A stretch of 64,000 nt of DNA from positions 124,001 to 188,000 of the forward strand of contig NZ_JAERWK010000008.1 in NCBI RefSeq assembly GCF_016918035.1. The letters are read 5' to 3'. Each line of letters opens with the position of its first letter. Position 1 is the first letter of the stretch. The position numbers and the translations under genes are program-made. Source of the DNA: Nakamurella leprariae. GTDB taxonomy: Bacteria; Actinomycetota; Actinomycetes; Mycobacteriales; Nakamurellaceae. The notes below the pieces were generated by a model. The model had not been told where the DNA came from. It did no database searches and was given only the letters and a program-made list of their open reading frames with translations. This document shows, piece by piece, positions 42,424 to 52,530 of this stretch.

Positions 42424-43047
42424 GTGAAGCTCCGTGCGCTCTCCCGCGCCACCGTCGTCGCCGCGGGGGCGGCCCTCGCGCTCACCGTCGGCGGCGGCGT
42501 CGCCACGGCGGCCCCGACGCCGACCCCGTCGCCCGACTGCAAGGTGCCGAACCTGACGGCGAACGTCACCTCGGTGTCCCCCGGCACCTCGGTCACGCTG
42601 AACGGCCAGAACTTCTCCGGGTGCGCCGCCCTGGACAACCCCGCCACGCCGAGCCCGCAGAACGAGTTCGCGGTCGGCATCGGCACCGCCGACCAGGACG
42701 GCATCGTGCTGGCCACCGGCACCACCGCGGCCGACGGCACCTTCTCCGTCACCGTGACCATCCCTGCCGTCCCGGCCGAGGACGTCAAGGAGGGCACGAT
42801 CGTCCTCGCCGCGGTGTCCGCGGATCCGGTCACCACCCTGAACTACACCTTCGCCCTGCCGGTGGCGTACTCCTCGGGCGCCGCTGCCGCGCCGACGGCG
42901 GTGCCCGCCGGTTCGGGTGGCGCCGCCGGGACCGACAGCGGCGAGCAGGTCGCCCTGCTCGCCGCCGGTGCGGCCGGCCTCGGGCTGCTGGCCGCCGGAG
43001 CGGTCAGCCTGTCCCGCCGCCGGGCCGCGGGTCAGCGCGCCTCCTGA
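42424..43047 (+). CDS. Secreted surface-type protein with C-terminal membrane tail, probable sortase partner
   Basis: 207 residues. GTG start with AGGAGG 5 nt upstream. A signal peptide (1-~29, ending ATA-AP) is followed by a Pro/Thr linker and a beta-rich domain resembling IPT/TIG-like folds (ANVTSVSPGTSVTLNGQNFSGC; Cys39 and Cys67 could form a disulfide). The C-terminus has GSGGAAGTDSGEQ, a hydrophobic segment ALLAAGAAGLGLLAAGAVSL and RRR. That is the layout of a cell-wall sorting signal, but the expected LPxTG/LAxTG box is missing. The next gene is a sortase. Function unknown. Confidence 0.7.
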   Translation: MKLRALSRATVVAAGAALALTVGGGVATAAPTPTPSPDCKVPNLTANVTSVSPGTSVTLNGQNFSGCAALDNPATPSPQNEFAVGIGTADQDGIVLATGTTAADGTFSVTVTIPAVPAEDVKEGTIVLAAVSADPVTTLNYTFALPVAYSSGAAAAPTAVPAGSGGAAGTDSGEQVALLAAGAAGLGLLAAGAVSLSRRRAAGQRAS

Positions 43048-43065
43048 GCCACTGCGGCCCGCGCC

Positions 43066-43833
<768 letters not shown>

Positions 43834-43853
43834 CGGAATCGCAACGGCGCCGC

Positions 43854-44837
43854 TCAGTACAGCGCCGCGGCCAGCGCCCGACGCGCGGTGACCACCTGGG
43901 GGTCGTCCGCGGCGAACAGGCCGAACAGGCCGAGCAGGTGCTCGCGCGCGGCCGAGCGGTCGTCGCCGGCGGTGCGGCGGACGGTGTCGATCAGCCGCCG
44001 GAACCCGGCCTCGGTGTCCCCCTGGGCGACCAGCAGGTCGGCCGCCGCGGCCTGCAGGGCGACGTCCTCGGGCGCGGCGTCGGCCTGGGCCAACGCATCG
44101 GCCGGGATGCGGTCCACCCGGGACAGGAACTGCGTGTGGGCCAGCGCGGCCCGCGCGTCGGCATTGCCCGGCTCGGTGGCGAGGATCTGCTCGTAGGCGG
44201 CGGTGGCAGCGGCGTAGTCGCCGGCGGCCAGGGCGTCCTCGGCGGCCACGAACCGCGGATCCACCGGCTCCTCCACCGGAGCCGCAGCGCCTCCGTCCGC
44301 GCCGCCTGCGGCCAGTGCCTCCTCGGCTGCGCGGATGCCGGGCAGCCGGTCGCGGAGCGCGTCCAGCAGACCACTGATCCACTGCCGCACCTGCGGTTCC
44401 GGCAGGGCGCCCTGGAAGGCGTCGACCGGCTGCCCGCCGGCCAGCGCCACCACGGTGGGAATGGACTGGACGCCGAAGGCCTGCGCGATCCGCGGGTTGG
44501 CGTCGACGTCGACCTTGGCCAGGATCCAGGCGCCGCCGGACGCCGCGGCCAGTCGCTCGAGGACCGGCGAGAGCTGCTTGCAAGGCTCGCACCAGGTGGC
44601 CCACAGGTCCACGACGACGGGCACCGAGGCGGACACCTCGACCACCTGCCCGAACGTCGCCTCGGTGACGTCCATGACGAACATCGACCCGCTGCCCGAG
44701 CCGCCGGCACCGTCCGCGGCGCCGACGGCCGGCGGCGGGCCGGCCGGAGCGGGACGCTGCTTGAGACCGGACAGGTCGATGGCACCGGCGAACGCGGCCG
44801 ACAGCGCGGCCTGCTGACGAGGATCCGGGCGGGTCAT
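43854..44837 (-). CDS. Thioredoxin-TPR co-chaperone (CnoX/YbbN-like)
   Basis: 327 residues. A Gly/Ala-rich lead of ~50 residues precedes a thioredoxin domain with the active-site motif WATWCEPCK and cis-Pro SIPTVV. A C-terminal helical part with TPR-like repeats follows ([32 protein letters not shown]). Family members are redox-active holdases that deliver clients to chaperones. M. tuberculosis also has such a gene beside glgB. ATG 44837 has only a weak GGCGGC upstream. Convergent with the sortase gene (20 bp). Confidence 0.88.
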   Translation of the reverse strand: MTRPDPRQQAALSAAFAGAIDLSGLKQRPAPAGPPPAVGAADGAGGSGSGSMFVMDVTEATFGQVVEVSASVPVVVDLWATWCEPCKQLSPVLERLAAASGGAWILAKVDVDANPRIAQAFGVQSIPTVVALAGGQPVDAFQGALPEPQVRQWISGLLDALRDRLPGIRAAEEALAAGGADGGAAAPVEEPVDPRFVAAEDALAAGDYAAATAAYEQILATEPGNADARAALAHTQFLSRVDRIPADALAQADAAPEDVALQAAAADLLVAQGDTEAGFRRLIDTVRRTAGDDRSAAREHLLGLFGLFAADDPQVVTARRALAAALY

Positions 44838-44958
44838 GCCGCCATGGTCGCACGGTAGCGTCGGGCCGTTCACGCGCGCCGTTCCCGGCTCCCCGCCGTC
44901 GCGGGCCGGACCCGATCCGTGTCCCCGGACCCGACTGCCGAACCGGAGTATCCCGACC

Positions 44959-46179
44959 ATGGGCTTCCTGCTGGGCCTGGGCAGTCTCGTGCTGCTCGGA
45001 CACGTGTACCTGTACTGGCGGCTGGTGCTCAGCACCGGTTCCGGCCGGCGGTGGCGGATCACCGGCGCCGTCGTCCTCGGCGCGCTGTTCGTCGTCCTGA
45101 TGACCGCCTTCGCCACCCAGCGCTCCGGCCCGCTGCAACAGTTCACCCCGCTGCACGCCGTCGGCAACGTGTGGCTGGCCCTGGTGCTGTACCTGGTCCT
45201 CGCCCTGCTGGTCGGCGAACTGGTGCGCCTGGTGGTGTTGCTGGTCCGCCGGGCGCGCGGGACTCCACGGCCGGCGCGTGACGCGACCCCCGACGGCCGG
45301 CCCGACTCCCCCGCCGTCCGCGACCCGCGCCGCCGACTGCTGCTGTCCCGCGGCATCGCCGTGGGTGCCGGCGTGATCGCCGTGGGCGTCACCGGCTGGG
45401 GCGTGACCCAGGCCGTCGGCCCGATCCGGGTGGTGCGCACCTCGGTGGCGCTGCCGCGGCTGCCGGCCGCGTTCGAGGGCTACCGCATCGCGGTGGTCAC
45501 CGACATCCATCTCGGGGCGCTGTCCGGCGTGGAGCGGACCCAGCGGGTCGTCGATCTGGTCAACGCCGAGCAGGTCGATCTGGTCGCGCTGGTCGGGGAT
45601 CTGGTCGACGGGATCCCCGAGCAACTGTTCGCCGCGGCGGAACCGCTGGCCGGCCTGCAGTCCCGGGACGGCGTGCTCTTCACCACCGGCAACCACGAGT
45701 ACTACTCGGACGCCGCCGCCTGGGTGCAGGCGCTGCCCGCCCTCGGCGTGACCGTGCTGCACAACCAGGGCTTTCCGATCGAGCGCGGCGACGACCGGCT
45801 GCTCGTGGCCGGCATCAACGACTGGTCGGGCGCCGACCACGACGACCCGGCCAATCTGGCCGCGGCGCTGGCCGACCGCCGGCCCGACGACGTGGTCGTG
45901 GTGATGGCCCACCAGCCGCGGCAGCTGGAGGCAGTCGCCGCCACCGGCGCCGACCTGCAGCTGGCCGGGCACACCCACGGCGGGCAGGTGTGGCCGTTCC
46001 ACCTGGCCGTGATGGCTCAGCAGGGGACGTTGGCCGGGCTGAGCCGCCAGGGTGACACGCAGCTGTGGACCAGCCGCGGCGCCGGCTTCTGGGGTCCGCC
46101 GGTGCGAGTGGGTGCGCCGCCGGACATCGGGGTGATCATCCTGGTGAGCGGAACCGGGGACACGGCTACCCACGAGTAG
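44959..46179 (+). CDS. Membrane-bound metallophosphoesterase (YkuE/YaeI-like)
   Basis: 406 residues from the ATG at 44959 with GGAG 10 nt upstream. Three N-terminal helices ([61 protein letters not shown]) and a fourth hydrophobic stretch near residue 130 precede the calcineurin-like domain: [29 protein letters not shown] and LAGHTHGGQ form the dinuclear metal site. Relatives hydrolyse lipid phosphates or other phosphodiesters; substrate here unknown. Divergent from the thioredoxin gene. Confidence 0.9.
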   Translation: MGFLLGLGSLVLLGHVYLYWRLVLSTGSGRRWRITGAVVLGALFVVLMTAFATQRSGPLQQFTPLHAVGNVWLALVLYLVLALLVGELVRLVVLLVRRARGTPRPARDATPDGRPDSPAVRDPRRRLLLSRGIAVGAGVIAVGVTGWGVTQAVGPIRVVRTSVALPRLPAAFEGYRIAVVTDIHLGALSGVERTQRVVDLVNAEQVDLVALVGDLVDGIPEQLFAAAEPLAGLQSRDGVLFTTGNHEYYSDAAAWVQALPALGVTVLHNQGFPIERGDDRLLVAGINDWSGADHDDPANLAAALADRRPDDVVVVMAHQPRQLEAVAATGADLQLAGHTHGGQVWPFHLAVMAQQGTLAGLSRQGDTQLWTSRGAGFWGPPVRVGAPPDIGVIILVSGTGDTATHE

Positions 46180-46210
46180 GAACCGGTCTGTCCTTGCTAC
46201 CGTGCTCGGC

Positions 46211-46714
46211 ATGAGCTCGTCTGCGCCTGCGCTGCCGTTCGATCCGATCGAGCGGGCGGCGCAGACGTGGAAGGAACGCATCGGTCCCAACGAGCCGATG
46301 GCCGCCGTCACCAACATCATGCGGGTGCAGCAGATCCTGCAGGCCGCGGTGGACGACAAACTCAAACCGCACGGGCTGACGTTCGCCCGCTTCGAGGCGC
46401 TGGTGCTGCTGTCCTTCTCCAAGCGTGGGTCGCTGCCGATGCGGATGATGGGTGAGCGGCTGCAGCTGCACCCCACGTCCATCACCAACATCGTGGACCG
46501 ACTGGAGGCCGACGGGCTGGCCCGGCGCCTGCCCCACCCCACCGACCGGCGCACCACCCTGGTCGAACTCACCGACCAGGGACGGGAACGGCTCACCGCG
46601 GCCACCGAGTCGGTCGACTCGTCGCAGTTCGGACTGGTCGGTCTGGACACCGCCGAACTGGTCCAGCTCTCCGAGCTGCTGACCAAGGTCCGGCAGGCGG
46701 CCGGCGACTTCTGA
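46211..46714 (+). CDS. MarR family transcriptional regulator
   Basis: 167 residues from the ATG at 46211; a GTG nine bases upstream is possible. Winged helix with SLPMRMMGERLQLHPTSITNIVDRLEADGLARRLPHPTDRRTTLVELTDQGRERL, the standard MarR recognition helix and wing. No ribosome binding site is visible; TACCGT lies 7 nt before the ATG, so the message could be leaderless. The target may be the metallophosphoesterase gene 31 bp upstream or itself; unknown ligand. Confidence 0.88.
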   Translation: MSSSAPALPFDPIERAAQTWKERIGPNEPMAAVTNIMRVQQILQAAVDDKLKPHGLTFARFEALVLLSFSKRGSLPMRMMGERLQLHPTSITNIVDRLEADGLARRLPHPTDRRTTLVELTDQGRERLTAATESVDSSQFGLVGLDTAELVQLSELLTKVRQAAGDF

Positions 46715-46813
46715 GCCAGTCGCCGCCGGTAGGCTCCCCGGGCCCCCACCTCCCGGGTCGCGGTGGACGCACCACAGCACCGGCGACTCGGACGACCATC
46801 CGGAGTTGAACGC

Positions 46814-47281
46814 ATGGGCGTGTTGTCGCCGTACGTCGTGACCGTCGATCACGTGGGCATCGCCGTCCCCGACCTGGACGCCGCCATCGCCTTCCACACC
46901 GAGCAGCTCGGCGGGACCATGGCGCACCGCGAGCGCAACGAGGAGCAGGGCGTCGAGGAGGCGATGATCGCCTTCGACAGCGGCGCGCAGATCCAGCTGC
47001 TCGCCCCCCTCACCGAGCAGTCCACCATCGCCAGATTCATCGACCGCAGCGGTCCCGGCCTGCAGCAGCTGGCCTACCGGGTGACCGACGTACGGGCCGC
47101 CGCCGACGCGCTCCGCGCCGCCGGGCTGCGGCTCCTGTACGACGAGCCCCGGCGCGGCACCGCCGGATCGTCCATCAACTTCGTGCACCCCAAGGACGGC
47201 GGCGGCGTGCTCATCGAGCTGGTGCAGCCGGCCCCCCAGGATCAGGGCGGGAATCACGCCACCACTCACAGCGCCGGGTGA
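46814..47281 (+). CDS. mce: Methylmalonyl-CoA epimerase
   Basis: 155 residues from the ATG at 46814, which has GGAG 8 nt upstream. Vicinal-oxygen-chelate fold: VDHVGIAVPDLDAAIAF gives the first His ligand, IQLLAPL the Gln, INFVHPKDGGGVLIELVQP the Glu. The second His ligand of the Propionibacterium enzyme appears as Gln in GPGLQQLAYRV. Interconverts 2R and 2S methylmalonyl-CoA in propionate use. A TAGGCT box at 46729-46734 may be the -10. Confidence 0.88.
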   Translation: MGVLSPYVVTVDHVGIAVPDLDAAIAFHTEQLGGTMAHRERNEEQGVEEAMIAFDSGAQIQLLAPLTEQSTIARFIDRSGPGLQQLAYRVTDVRAAADALRAAGLRLLYDEPRRGTAGSSINFVHPKDGGGVLIELVQPAPQDQGGNHATTHSAG

Positions 47282-47318
47282 GCGTGGCGGACGTGCGCCT
47301 GCGGCTGCCAGTGGGACG

Positions 47319-48872
47319 ATGACCGCCATGAGTTCGAACGAGTGGATGCCCGCGCAGGCACCCTTCGACATCGTCCGGCGCGGCTTCGACCCCGAGCAGG
47401 TCACCGCCCACCTCGAACGGCTCGAGTACGACCTGCGGATCGCCACCGCGAACCGGGACGCGACCAACCAGCGGCTCACCGAGCTCACCGACCAGCTGTC
47501 CTCGGTGCAGGCCGAGTCGGACGGGCTGCGCGCGGAACTCGACCGGCTCGCGTTGGAACCGGTGTCGATGACCGGCCTGTCGGACCGCATGCAGCGGATG
47601 ATCCGGATCGCCGAGGAGGAGGCCGCCGAGATCCGCGCCCGGGCGGTGGCTGACGCCGACCAGTTGCGCTCCGAGCTGACCGCCGCCGTGGCCGCCCAGC
47701 GGGCCGAGCGCGAGACCTTCGACGACGAACGCGAACGCACCCGCCGGCAGCTGGCCGACCAGGTGCGCGACCTGCTCGCCGAGGCCGGCACCGAGGCTGA
47801 GGCCACCCGGGCCCAGGCCCGTCGCGAGGCCGAGACCTCGGTGGCCACCGCGACCGCCGAGGCGGATCGCACCCTGGCCGATGCCCGCGGCAAGGCCCAG
47901 CGCGCCGTCACCGCCGCCCGCAACGAGGCCGACCAGACGTTGGCGGCGGCCCGCGCCGAGGCCGAGCAGACGCTGACCGCCGCGCGGACCGAGGCCGAGC
48001 AGACCCGGGTCGCCGCGGACCGGATGCTGGCCGAGGCCCGCAGCGAGGCGGAGACCACCGTGCAGGCGGCGCGCGCGGAGGCCGAGGCCACGCTGACCGC
48101 AGCCCGCGCCGAGGCCGCCTCGCTGAACGCCTCGTCGGCGGCCGAGCGGGACCGGCTGGACGCCGAGAGTGCGGCCCGGCGGGCGCAGGTCGAGGAGGAC
48201 TTCGAGATCGCCAGCCAGGCGAGGCGGGCCGAGTTTCACCAGCGACTGACCGAGCGGGAACAGCTCTCGATCGCCGACGCCGAACACCGCATCGCCAGCG
48301 CGGATCAGCAGGCCCGCACCCTGGTCGCCGACGCCACCGAGCAGTCGGCCGAACTGGTCCGCCGGGCCACCGCCCAGGCCCGGCAGCGGGTGGCCGAGGC
48401 CGACGACGCCGTGCGTCGGCTCACCGACCTGCGCGGGGCCGTGCTCGGCCAGATGGAGGTCCTGCGGGAGCACCTGGCCGGCGTCGATGCACAGGTTGCG
48501 AGCGCTCCCGCGCTGGTCGCTCCGCCGGCCGCGGAGGTCGGTCGCCCCGTCACCGACGACTTCCCGGAGGACCCGGCCGCGCGACCGACCGGGTACCCGG
48601 CCGACTTCGCCGAGCAGCCGCTGCCGTTGGGTGACCAGCCCTTCGCCCAGGACGCCCGGCCGGACGACCTCGGCGACGCAGCGGTCCCGGCCGTCCCGGC
48701 GGACGGCGACGAGCTGGTTCCCGGCGACCCGATCGCCGGTCCGGACGACCGGCCGGCCGACCCGGCCGCCGGCACCGGCGACACACACCGGATCGACGCG
48801 GGCGCGCCCGCGCAGCCGCTGCCCGAGCAGGACGAGCACCGCGGGTGGTCGTTCACCGGCCGCCGCCGTTGA
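47319..48872 (+). CDS. DivIVA-like long coiled-coil protein with hendecad repeats
   Basis: 517 residues. The N-terminus (residues ~15-40, FDIVRRGFDPEQVTAHLERLEYDLR) matches the DivIVA membrane-curvature motif. A long coiled coil spans ~40-385. Residues 180-263 are regular 11-residue repeats of the form xEAxxTLxAAR with Arg at 190, 201, 212, 223, 241, 252 and 263, one interval being 18. The C-terminal ~130 residues are acidic, Pro-rich and disordered. Likely a polar or cytoskeletal scaffold akin to Wag31/Scy/FilP; the exact role is inferred. ATG 47319 or 47328. Confidence 0.82.
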   Translation: MTAMSSNEWMPAQAPFDIVRRGFDPEQVTAHLERLEYDLRIATANRDATNQRLTELTDQLSSVQAESDGLRAELDRLALEPVSMTGLSDRMQRMIRIAEEEAAEIRARAVADADQLRSELTAAVAAQRAERETFDDERERTRRQLADQVRDLLAEAGTEAEATRAQARREAETSVATATAEADRTLADARGKAQRAVTAARNEADQTLAAARAEAEQTLTAARTEAEQTRVAADRMLAEARSEAETTVQAARAEAEATLTAARAEAASLNASSAAERDRLDAESAARRAQVEEDFEIASQARRAEFHQRLTEREQLSIADAEHRIASADQQARTLVADATEQSAELVRRATAQARQRVAEADDAVRRLTDLRGAVLGQMEVLREHLAGVDAQVASAPALVAPPAAEVGRPVTDDFPEDPAARPTGYPADFAEQPLPLGDQPFAQDARPDDLGDAAVPAVPADGDELVPGDPIAGPDDRPADPAAGTGDTHRIDAGAPAQPLPEQDEHRGWSFTGRRR

Positions 48873-49154
48873 TCAGCCTCTGATCAGCGCTGCAGCAGCC
48901 CGGCCACCACGCCCTGCACGATCGGCAGCCGAGTGGGTCCGCCCGGGGCCGAGTGGGTCCGCCCGACGACGCGGACGGTCCCGCGGCCGGCGGCCAGGGC
49001 AGCAGCCGACCTGCGCCGGGTCCTGCGTCGCGTCGGCGTCCAGCTCGCACCCGTGGCAGTCGGCCGCGGCTGCAACCAGCCGCTCCAGTCCGGTGACGTC
49101 GGACGGCTCGTCGGCGAGATCGGGGACGAACGGGGCGGCGGACACGGCGGGCAT
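48873..49154 (-). pseudogene. Truncated UdgX-like uracil-DNA glycosylase remnant
   Basis: From the ATG at 49154 the frame gives MPAVSAAPFVPDLADEPSD, then GLERLVAAAADCHGCELDADATQ, which resembles the N-terminus of UdgX-type 4Fe-4S uracil-DNA glycosylases (consensus-like AAxCRGCDLYRDATQ with the first CxxC). After that the similarity ends: the expected TVFGEG...GEQPGD active-site part is missing and the rest is arginine-rich and probably out of frame. It converges on the DivIVA-like stop. A real 93-residue protein cannot be excluded, but decay is more likely. Confidence 0.45.
48928..48965. repeat. 18-bp direct repeat in the remnant region
   Basis: gccgagtgggtccgcccg occurs at 48928-48945 and 48948-48965, separated by two bases. 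It may mark a slippage or deletion joint in the decayed gene. Confidence 0.9.
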
Positions 49155-49203
49155 GCCGGGCGGGTACCCGCCGCGTCCGGCCGCCGACCGCGGGCGGGGC
49201 CCG

Positions 49204-50781
49204 TCAGGCCCGGTCGCCCGCCGCCACCACCGCGAGGATCTCCGGTCCGCGGACCAGGAACCGGTCAGCCGTGGCCCGCACCGCCCAGACCAGCGACACC
49301 CCACCGACGACCAGGGCGAGCAGCACGCTCACCCAGCCCCACCAGTCGGCCACCTGCACGGCCAGGAACGCCGCCACGCCGGACGGTACGGCCAGCAGGA
49401 TGCTCAGGCCGAGCACCGCGAACGTGGCCCGCGCCGAGACGCCTTTCTGCCCGGCCACACTCGAGGCGAACACCGACTTGCGGCTCTGCGGCACCGCGTA
49501 CGGGATGCGCGCGGACAGGGAGGACGAGGCGGCGCACCCGCCCAGCATGGCGGCCAGCGACACCCCGGCCGCCGGCAGCAGCAGGTGCCAGGCGTCCCGC
49601 ACGATGCCCTGCAGCACCAGTGAGGCGGCGATGACCACCACCCCGGGGATGATCGCCACGATCACGTGGCCGAGCACCTCGCCCCGGGCCCGGGCCCGGT
49701 CGGTGATAGTCATCAGGTGCAACCAGAGGCCGGAGCCGTCCATGCCGTACTGGTTGCCCGCCTGGGTACCGACCAGGATGGCGCCGAACGCCACCCAGAA
49801 GACGCCCTCGGGACCCCGCGCGACGATGAACGGGTACAGGAACGTCAGCAGGATCAGCAGCAGCCACGGCATGCGCCGCATCGGGTCCCGCCACAGCAGC
49901 AGCCGGTCCCGGCCCGCGACCACCCGCATGGTGCCGGCGGTGGAACCGCCCACCGCGCTGTCGGTCGAGCTGCCGGCCGGAGCCGAGCTGGCCGTGGTCG
50001 ACCCGATCGTGGTCAGGCTCTTGCGCAGCGCCCGGCGCCACCACCACCAGGCCAGCGGCAGCGGGGCCACCCCGATGACCAGGGCCAGGGCGGCCCGGCC
50101 CCAGTCGCCCTCGCCGATCAGCGCGGGCAGCACGGCCAGGTTGCCGGGCGGTCCCCAGGTCAGCACGTCGGCCAGGCGTTGGGTCCCGGTGCCGATCGCG
50201 TTCTCGTTGCCGGTGTTCAGCAGCAGGGTCAGACCCATGTACAGCGCGAAGATCAGGAATCCGACCAGCATGCCGAGGTCACGACCGCGGCGGCTGCTCA
50301 TCAGGGACGACATCGAGGTGGCCGCGGCGCGGGAGAGCACCACGCAGGTGAGCAGCTGGACGACGCCGCAGACCACCGCGATGGGCAGCACCCACCACGG
50401 TTGCGCGATGGCCAGCACCGCGCCCAGCAGCAGCACGGCGTTGGCGACCGGCAGATAGCCGATCAGCGCGGTGGCGAGCAGGCCGCGCTGCAGGGTGGGC
50501 AGGCGCAGCGGCAGCAGCGCGAACCGCGACGGGTCGACGGTCTCGTCGACGCCGAACGCGACCAGCGGAGTGAGCACCCAGGCGACCAGCTGCAGGGTGA
50601 ACACGGTCGCGACCAGGGGCAGCGGGACGCCCTCGGCCGACCGGCTCCAGACCAGCAGGCCGGCCACGCCGATCGCCAGGACGAACAGCACCAGCAGTCC
50701 GGCGACCGTGGCCGCCCGGTTGCCGGTGGCCAGCCGGGTGCGGACGAGCCGCCACTTCAGGCTGGCGAAGACCCCAACCAC
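49204..50781 (-). CDS. ABC-2 type transporter permease
   Basis: 525 residues with about 12 hydrophobic segments in two halves joined by a Ser/Thr/Gly-rich linker (residues ~260-285). No domain for ATP binding. GTG 50781 lies 25 bp inside the partner ATPase gene, so the two form an exporter. Such pairs export drugs, lipids or peptides; the substrate cannot be told. VWAVRATADRFLVRGPEI near the C-terminus is typical of actinobacterial members. Confidence 0.85.
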   Translation of the reverse strand: MVGVFASLKWRLVRTRLATGNRAATVAGLLVLFVLAIGVAGLLVWSRSAEGVPLPLVATVFTLQLVAWVLTPLVAFGVDETVDPSRFALLPLRLPTLQRGLLATALIGYLPVANAVLLLGAVLAIAQPWWVLPIAVVCGVVQLLTCVVLSRAAATSMSSLMSSRRGRDLGMLVGFLIFALYMGLTLLLNTGNENAIGTGTQRLADVLTWGPPGNLAVLPALIGEGDWGRAALALVIGVAPLPLAWWWWRRALRKSLTTIGSTTASSAPAGSSTDSAVGGSTAGTMRVVAGRDRLLLWRDPMRRMPWLLLILLTFLYPFIVARGPEGVFWVAFGAILVGTQAGNQYGMDGSGLWLHLMTITDRARARGEVLGHVIVAIIPGVVVIAASLVLQGIVRDAWHLLLPAAGVSLAAMLGGCAASSSLSARIPYAVPQSRKSVFASSVAGQKGVSARATFAVLGLSILLAVPSGVAAFLAVQVADWWGWVSVLLALVVGGVSLVWAVRATADRFLVRGPEILAVVAAGDRA

Positions 50782-51632
50782 GACAACCCCCCTTCGCCGA
50801 CCTCACCGGCGCCGACCAGGTCCATGAACGCGTCGTCCAGGCTGGCCGCCGAGCCGCGGACCTCGTCGATCGGTCCGGCCGCCACGATGCGGCCCTGGGC
50901 CATGACGGCGACGTGGGAGCACAGCTCCTGCACCAGGGCCATGACGTGGGAGGAGAAGATCACTGTGCCGCCGGCCCGGGTGTAGCGGCTGAGCACCGAG
51001 CGGATGATCCGGGCCGACACCGGGTCGACCGCCTCGAGTGGCTCGTCCAGCAGCAGCACCGGCGGCGAGTGCAGCATGGCCGCGGCCAGGGTGATCTTCT
51101 TGCGCATGCCGGTCGAGTAGTCGGCCACCAGCCGGCCACCGGCCTCGGCCAGGTCGAGCACCTGGATCAACTCGTCGGACCGCTGCCGGACGACGTCGGC
51201 GGGCATGCCCCGCAACCGGCCCAGGTAGCTCAGCAGCTCCGGCCCGGACAGCCGCTCGAACAGCCGCAGACCGTCCGGCAGCACGCCCATCCGGGCCTTG
51301 GCGCCGACCGGGTCGGCCCACACGTCGTGTCCCGCGACCAGCACCCGCCCGGCGTCCGGCCGCAGCAACCCCGTCACCATCGACAGCGTGGTGGTCTTGC
51401 CGGCGCCGTTCGGCCCGACCAGGCCGAAGAACGACCCGGCCGGGACGGCGAGGTCGATCGAGTCGACCGCCACCTTCTCTCGGGGGGGTGCGCCGAACAC
51501 CTTGCGCAGCCCGCTGATCACCAGCGCCGAGCCGGCGTGCTGCCGGCCGAGCTGGGATCCGTCGGGGTAGGCGGGGACAGGGGGACCGGATGGCAGACCT
51601 GATGGGCGGGCGTCGTCCATGCCGTCAACCAT
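50757..51632 (-). CDS. ABC transporter ATP-binding protein (exporter)
   Basis: 291 residues from the ATG at 51632; ATG at 51620 is an alternative. Walker A GPNGAGKTTT, Q-loop region MGVLPDGLRLFERLSG, signature YSTGMRKKITLAAAML and Walker B VLLLDEPLEAVDP are present, followed by the H-loop FSSHVM. The STGMRKK signature is that of the CcmA/drug-export subfamily. Partner of the permease directly downstream. Confidence 0.9.
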   Translation of the reverse strand: MVDGMDDARPSGLPSGPPVPAYPDGSQLGRQHAGSALVISGLRKVFGAPPREKVAVDSIDLAVPAGSFFGLVGPNGAGKTTTLSMVTGLLRPDAGRVLVAGHDVWADPVGAKARMGVLPDGLRLFERLSGPELLSYLGRLRGMPADVVRQRSDELIQVLDLAEAGGRLVADYSTGMRKKITLAAAMLHSPPVLLLDEPLEAVDPVSARIIRSVLSRYTRAGGTVIFSSHVMALVQELCSHVAVMAQGRIVAAGPIDEVRGSAASLDDAFMDLVGAGEVGEGGLSWLGSSPA

Positions 51633-51714
51633 TCCACAGCACGGATCGCCGGAGGGTGACCCCCGCCGGGACCGGTCACGGTGAGTGGCCGGCACGGCCC
51701 GGTCCGGGCCGGGG

Positions 51715-52488
51715 TCAGCGGACCCGCGGCCACCAGTCGACCAGGGCGGCGGCGACCTGGTCCGGCGCCTCGGCCGGACTGAGGTGCCCGGCGCCCGCCA
51801 CCGTGACCAGCTCGACGTCCCCGGTGCTGCGCCGGGCCGCGTCCGCCATCGCCTCGGCCAGCGGCACCGGCGTCACCTCGTCCCGCTCCCCCACCAGCAC
51901 CAGGACCGGCCGCCCCGCCCCGGCCAGCACCTCGGTGCTGTCCGGTCGGGCCGCCATCGCCCGCTGGGTCCAGGCCACCGTGACCGGCGGCACCGCAGCG
52001 GCGATCCCGGCCAGCCGGTCGCGCTCCCCGTCGGACAGGTCCGGGTGGACCAGCGGCGCGACCGCGTCCGGGCCGGCCGCCACCTCGCCGCGGTCGGCCC
52101 GCGCGGCCACCTGATGGCGCCGCTCCCGCGCCGCGTCGTCGTCCGCGTCCGCCCGGGTGTCGACCAGGACCAGCCCGGCCACCCGCTCCGGCGCCCGGCG
52201 CAGCACGTCGAGCGCCACGTACCCGCCGAGGGACACGCCGCCGATCACCGCCCGCGGCGCACCCACGGCGTCCAGGACGGCGAGCACCGCATCGGAGAAC
52301 GGTGTCAGTGACGGCGCCGTGGCGGGCAGGTCGCCGGTGCGGTCGCCGAACCCGGGCAGGTCGGGGGTGAGCAGCCGGATGCCGGGCAGCCGGTCGCGCA
52401 GCGGGTCGAAGAGCCGGGCGTCCATCGGGAAGGCGTGCACCAGCACCAGGGGCAGCTGGTCGGGCGAGGCGTCGGCTCCGGTGGTCAT
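51715..52488 (-). CDS. Alpha/beta hydrolase
   Basis: 257 residues. Oxyanion region VHAFPMDARLF, nucleophile Ser in GGVSLGGY, acid Asp in VGERDEVTP and His in AGAGHLSPAEAP complete a triad. GGGAGGA lies 8 nt before the ATG. Substrate unknown; the fold covers esterases, lactonases and C-C hydrolases. It follows cdsA's operon on the same strand but 42 bp downstream of the cdsA stop. Confidence 0.88.
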   Translation of the reverse strand: MTTGADASPDQLPLVLVHAFPMDARLFDPLRDRLPGIRLLTPDLPGFGDRTGDLPATAPSLTPFSDAVLAVLDAVGAPRAVIGGVSLGGYVALDVLRRAPERVAGLVLVDTRADADDDAARERRHQVAARADRGEVAAGPDAVAPLVHPDLSDGERDRLAGIAAAVPPVTVAWTQRAMAARPDSTEVLAGAGRPVLVLVGERDEVTPVPLAEAMADAARRSTGDVELVTVAGAGHLSPAEAPDQVAAALVDWWPRVR

Positions 52489-52530
52489 GGGCCGATCCTC
52501 CCGGATCCCTCCGGTCGGGACCGCTCGGGG

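Larger units (their letters stand above)
48873..49203. other. Gene-poor stretch between DivIVA-like and ABC permease genes
   Basis: 331 bp with no intact gene. It holds the UdgX-like remnant and the 18-bp direct repeat. A second minus-strand frame ends in LPIVQGVVAGLLQR, which looks protein-like but was not assigned. Confidence 0.5.
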
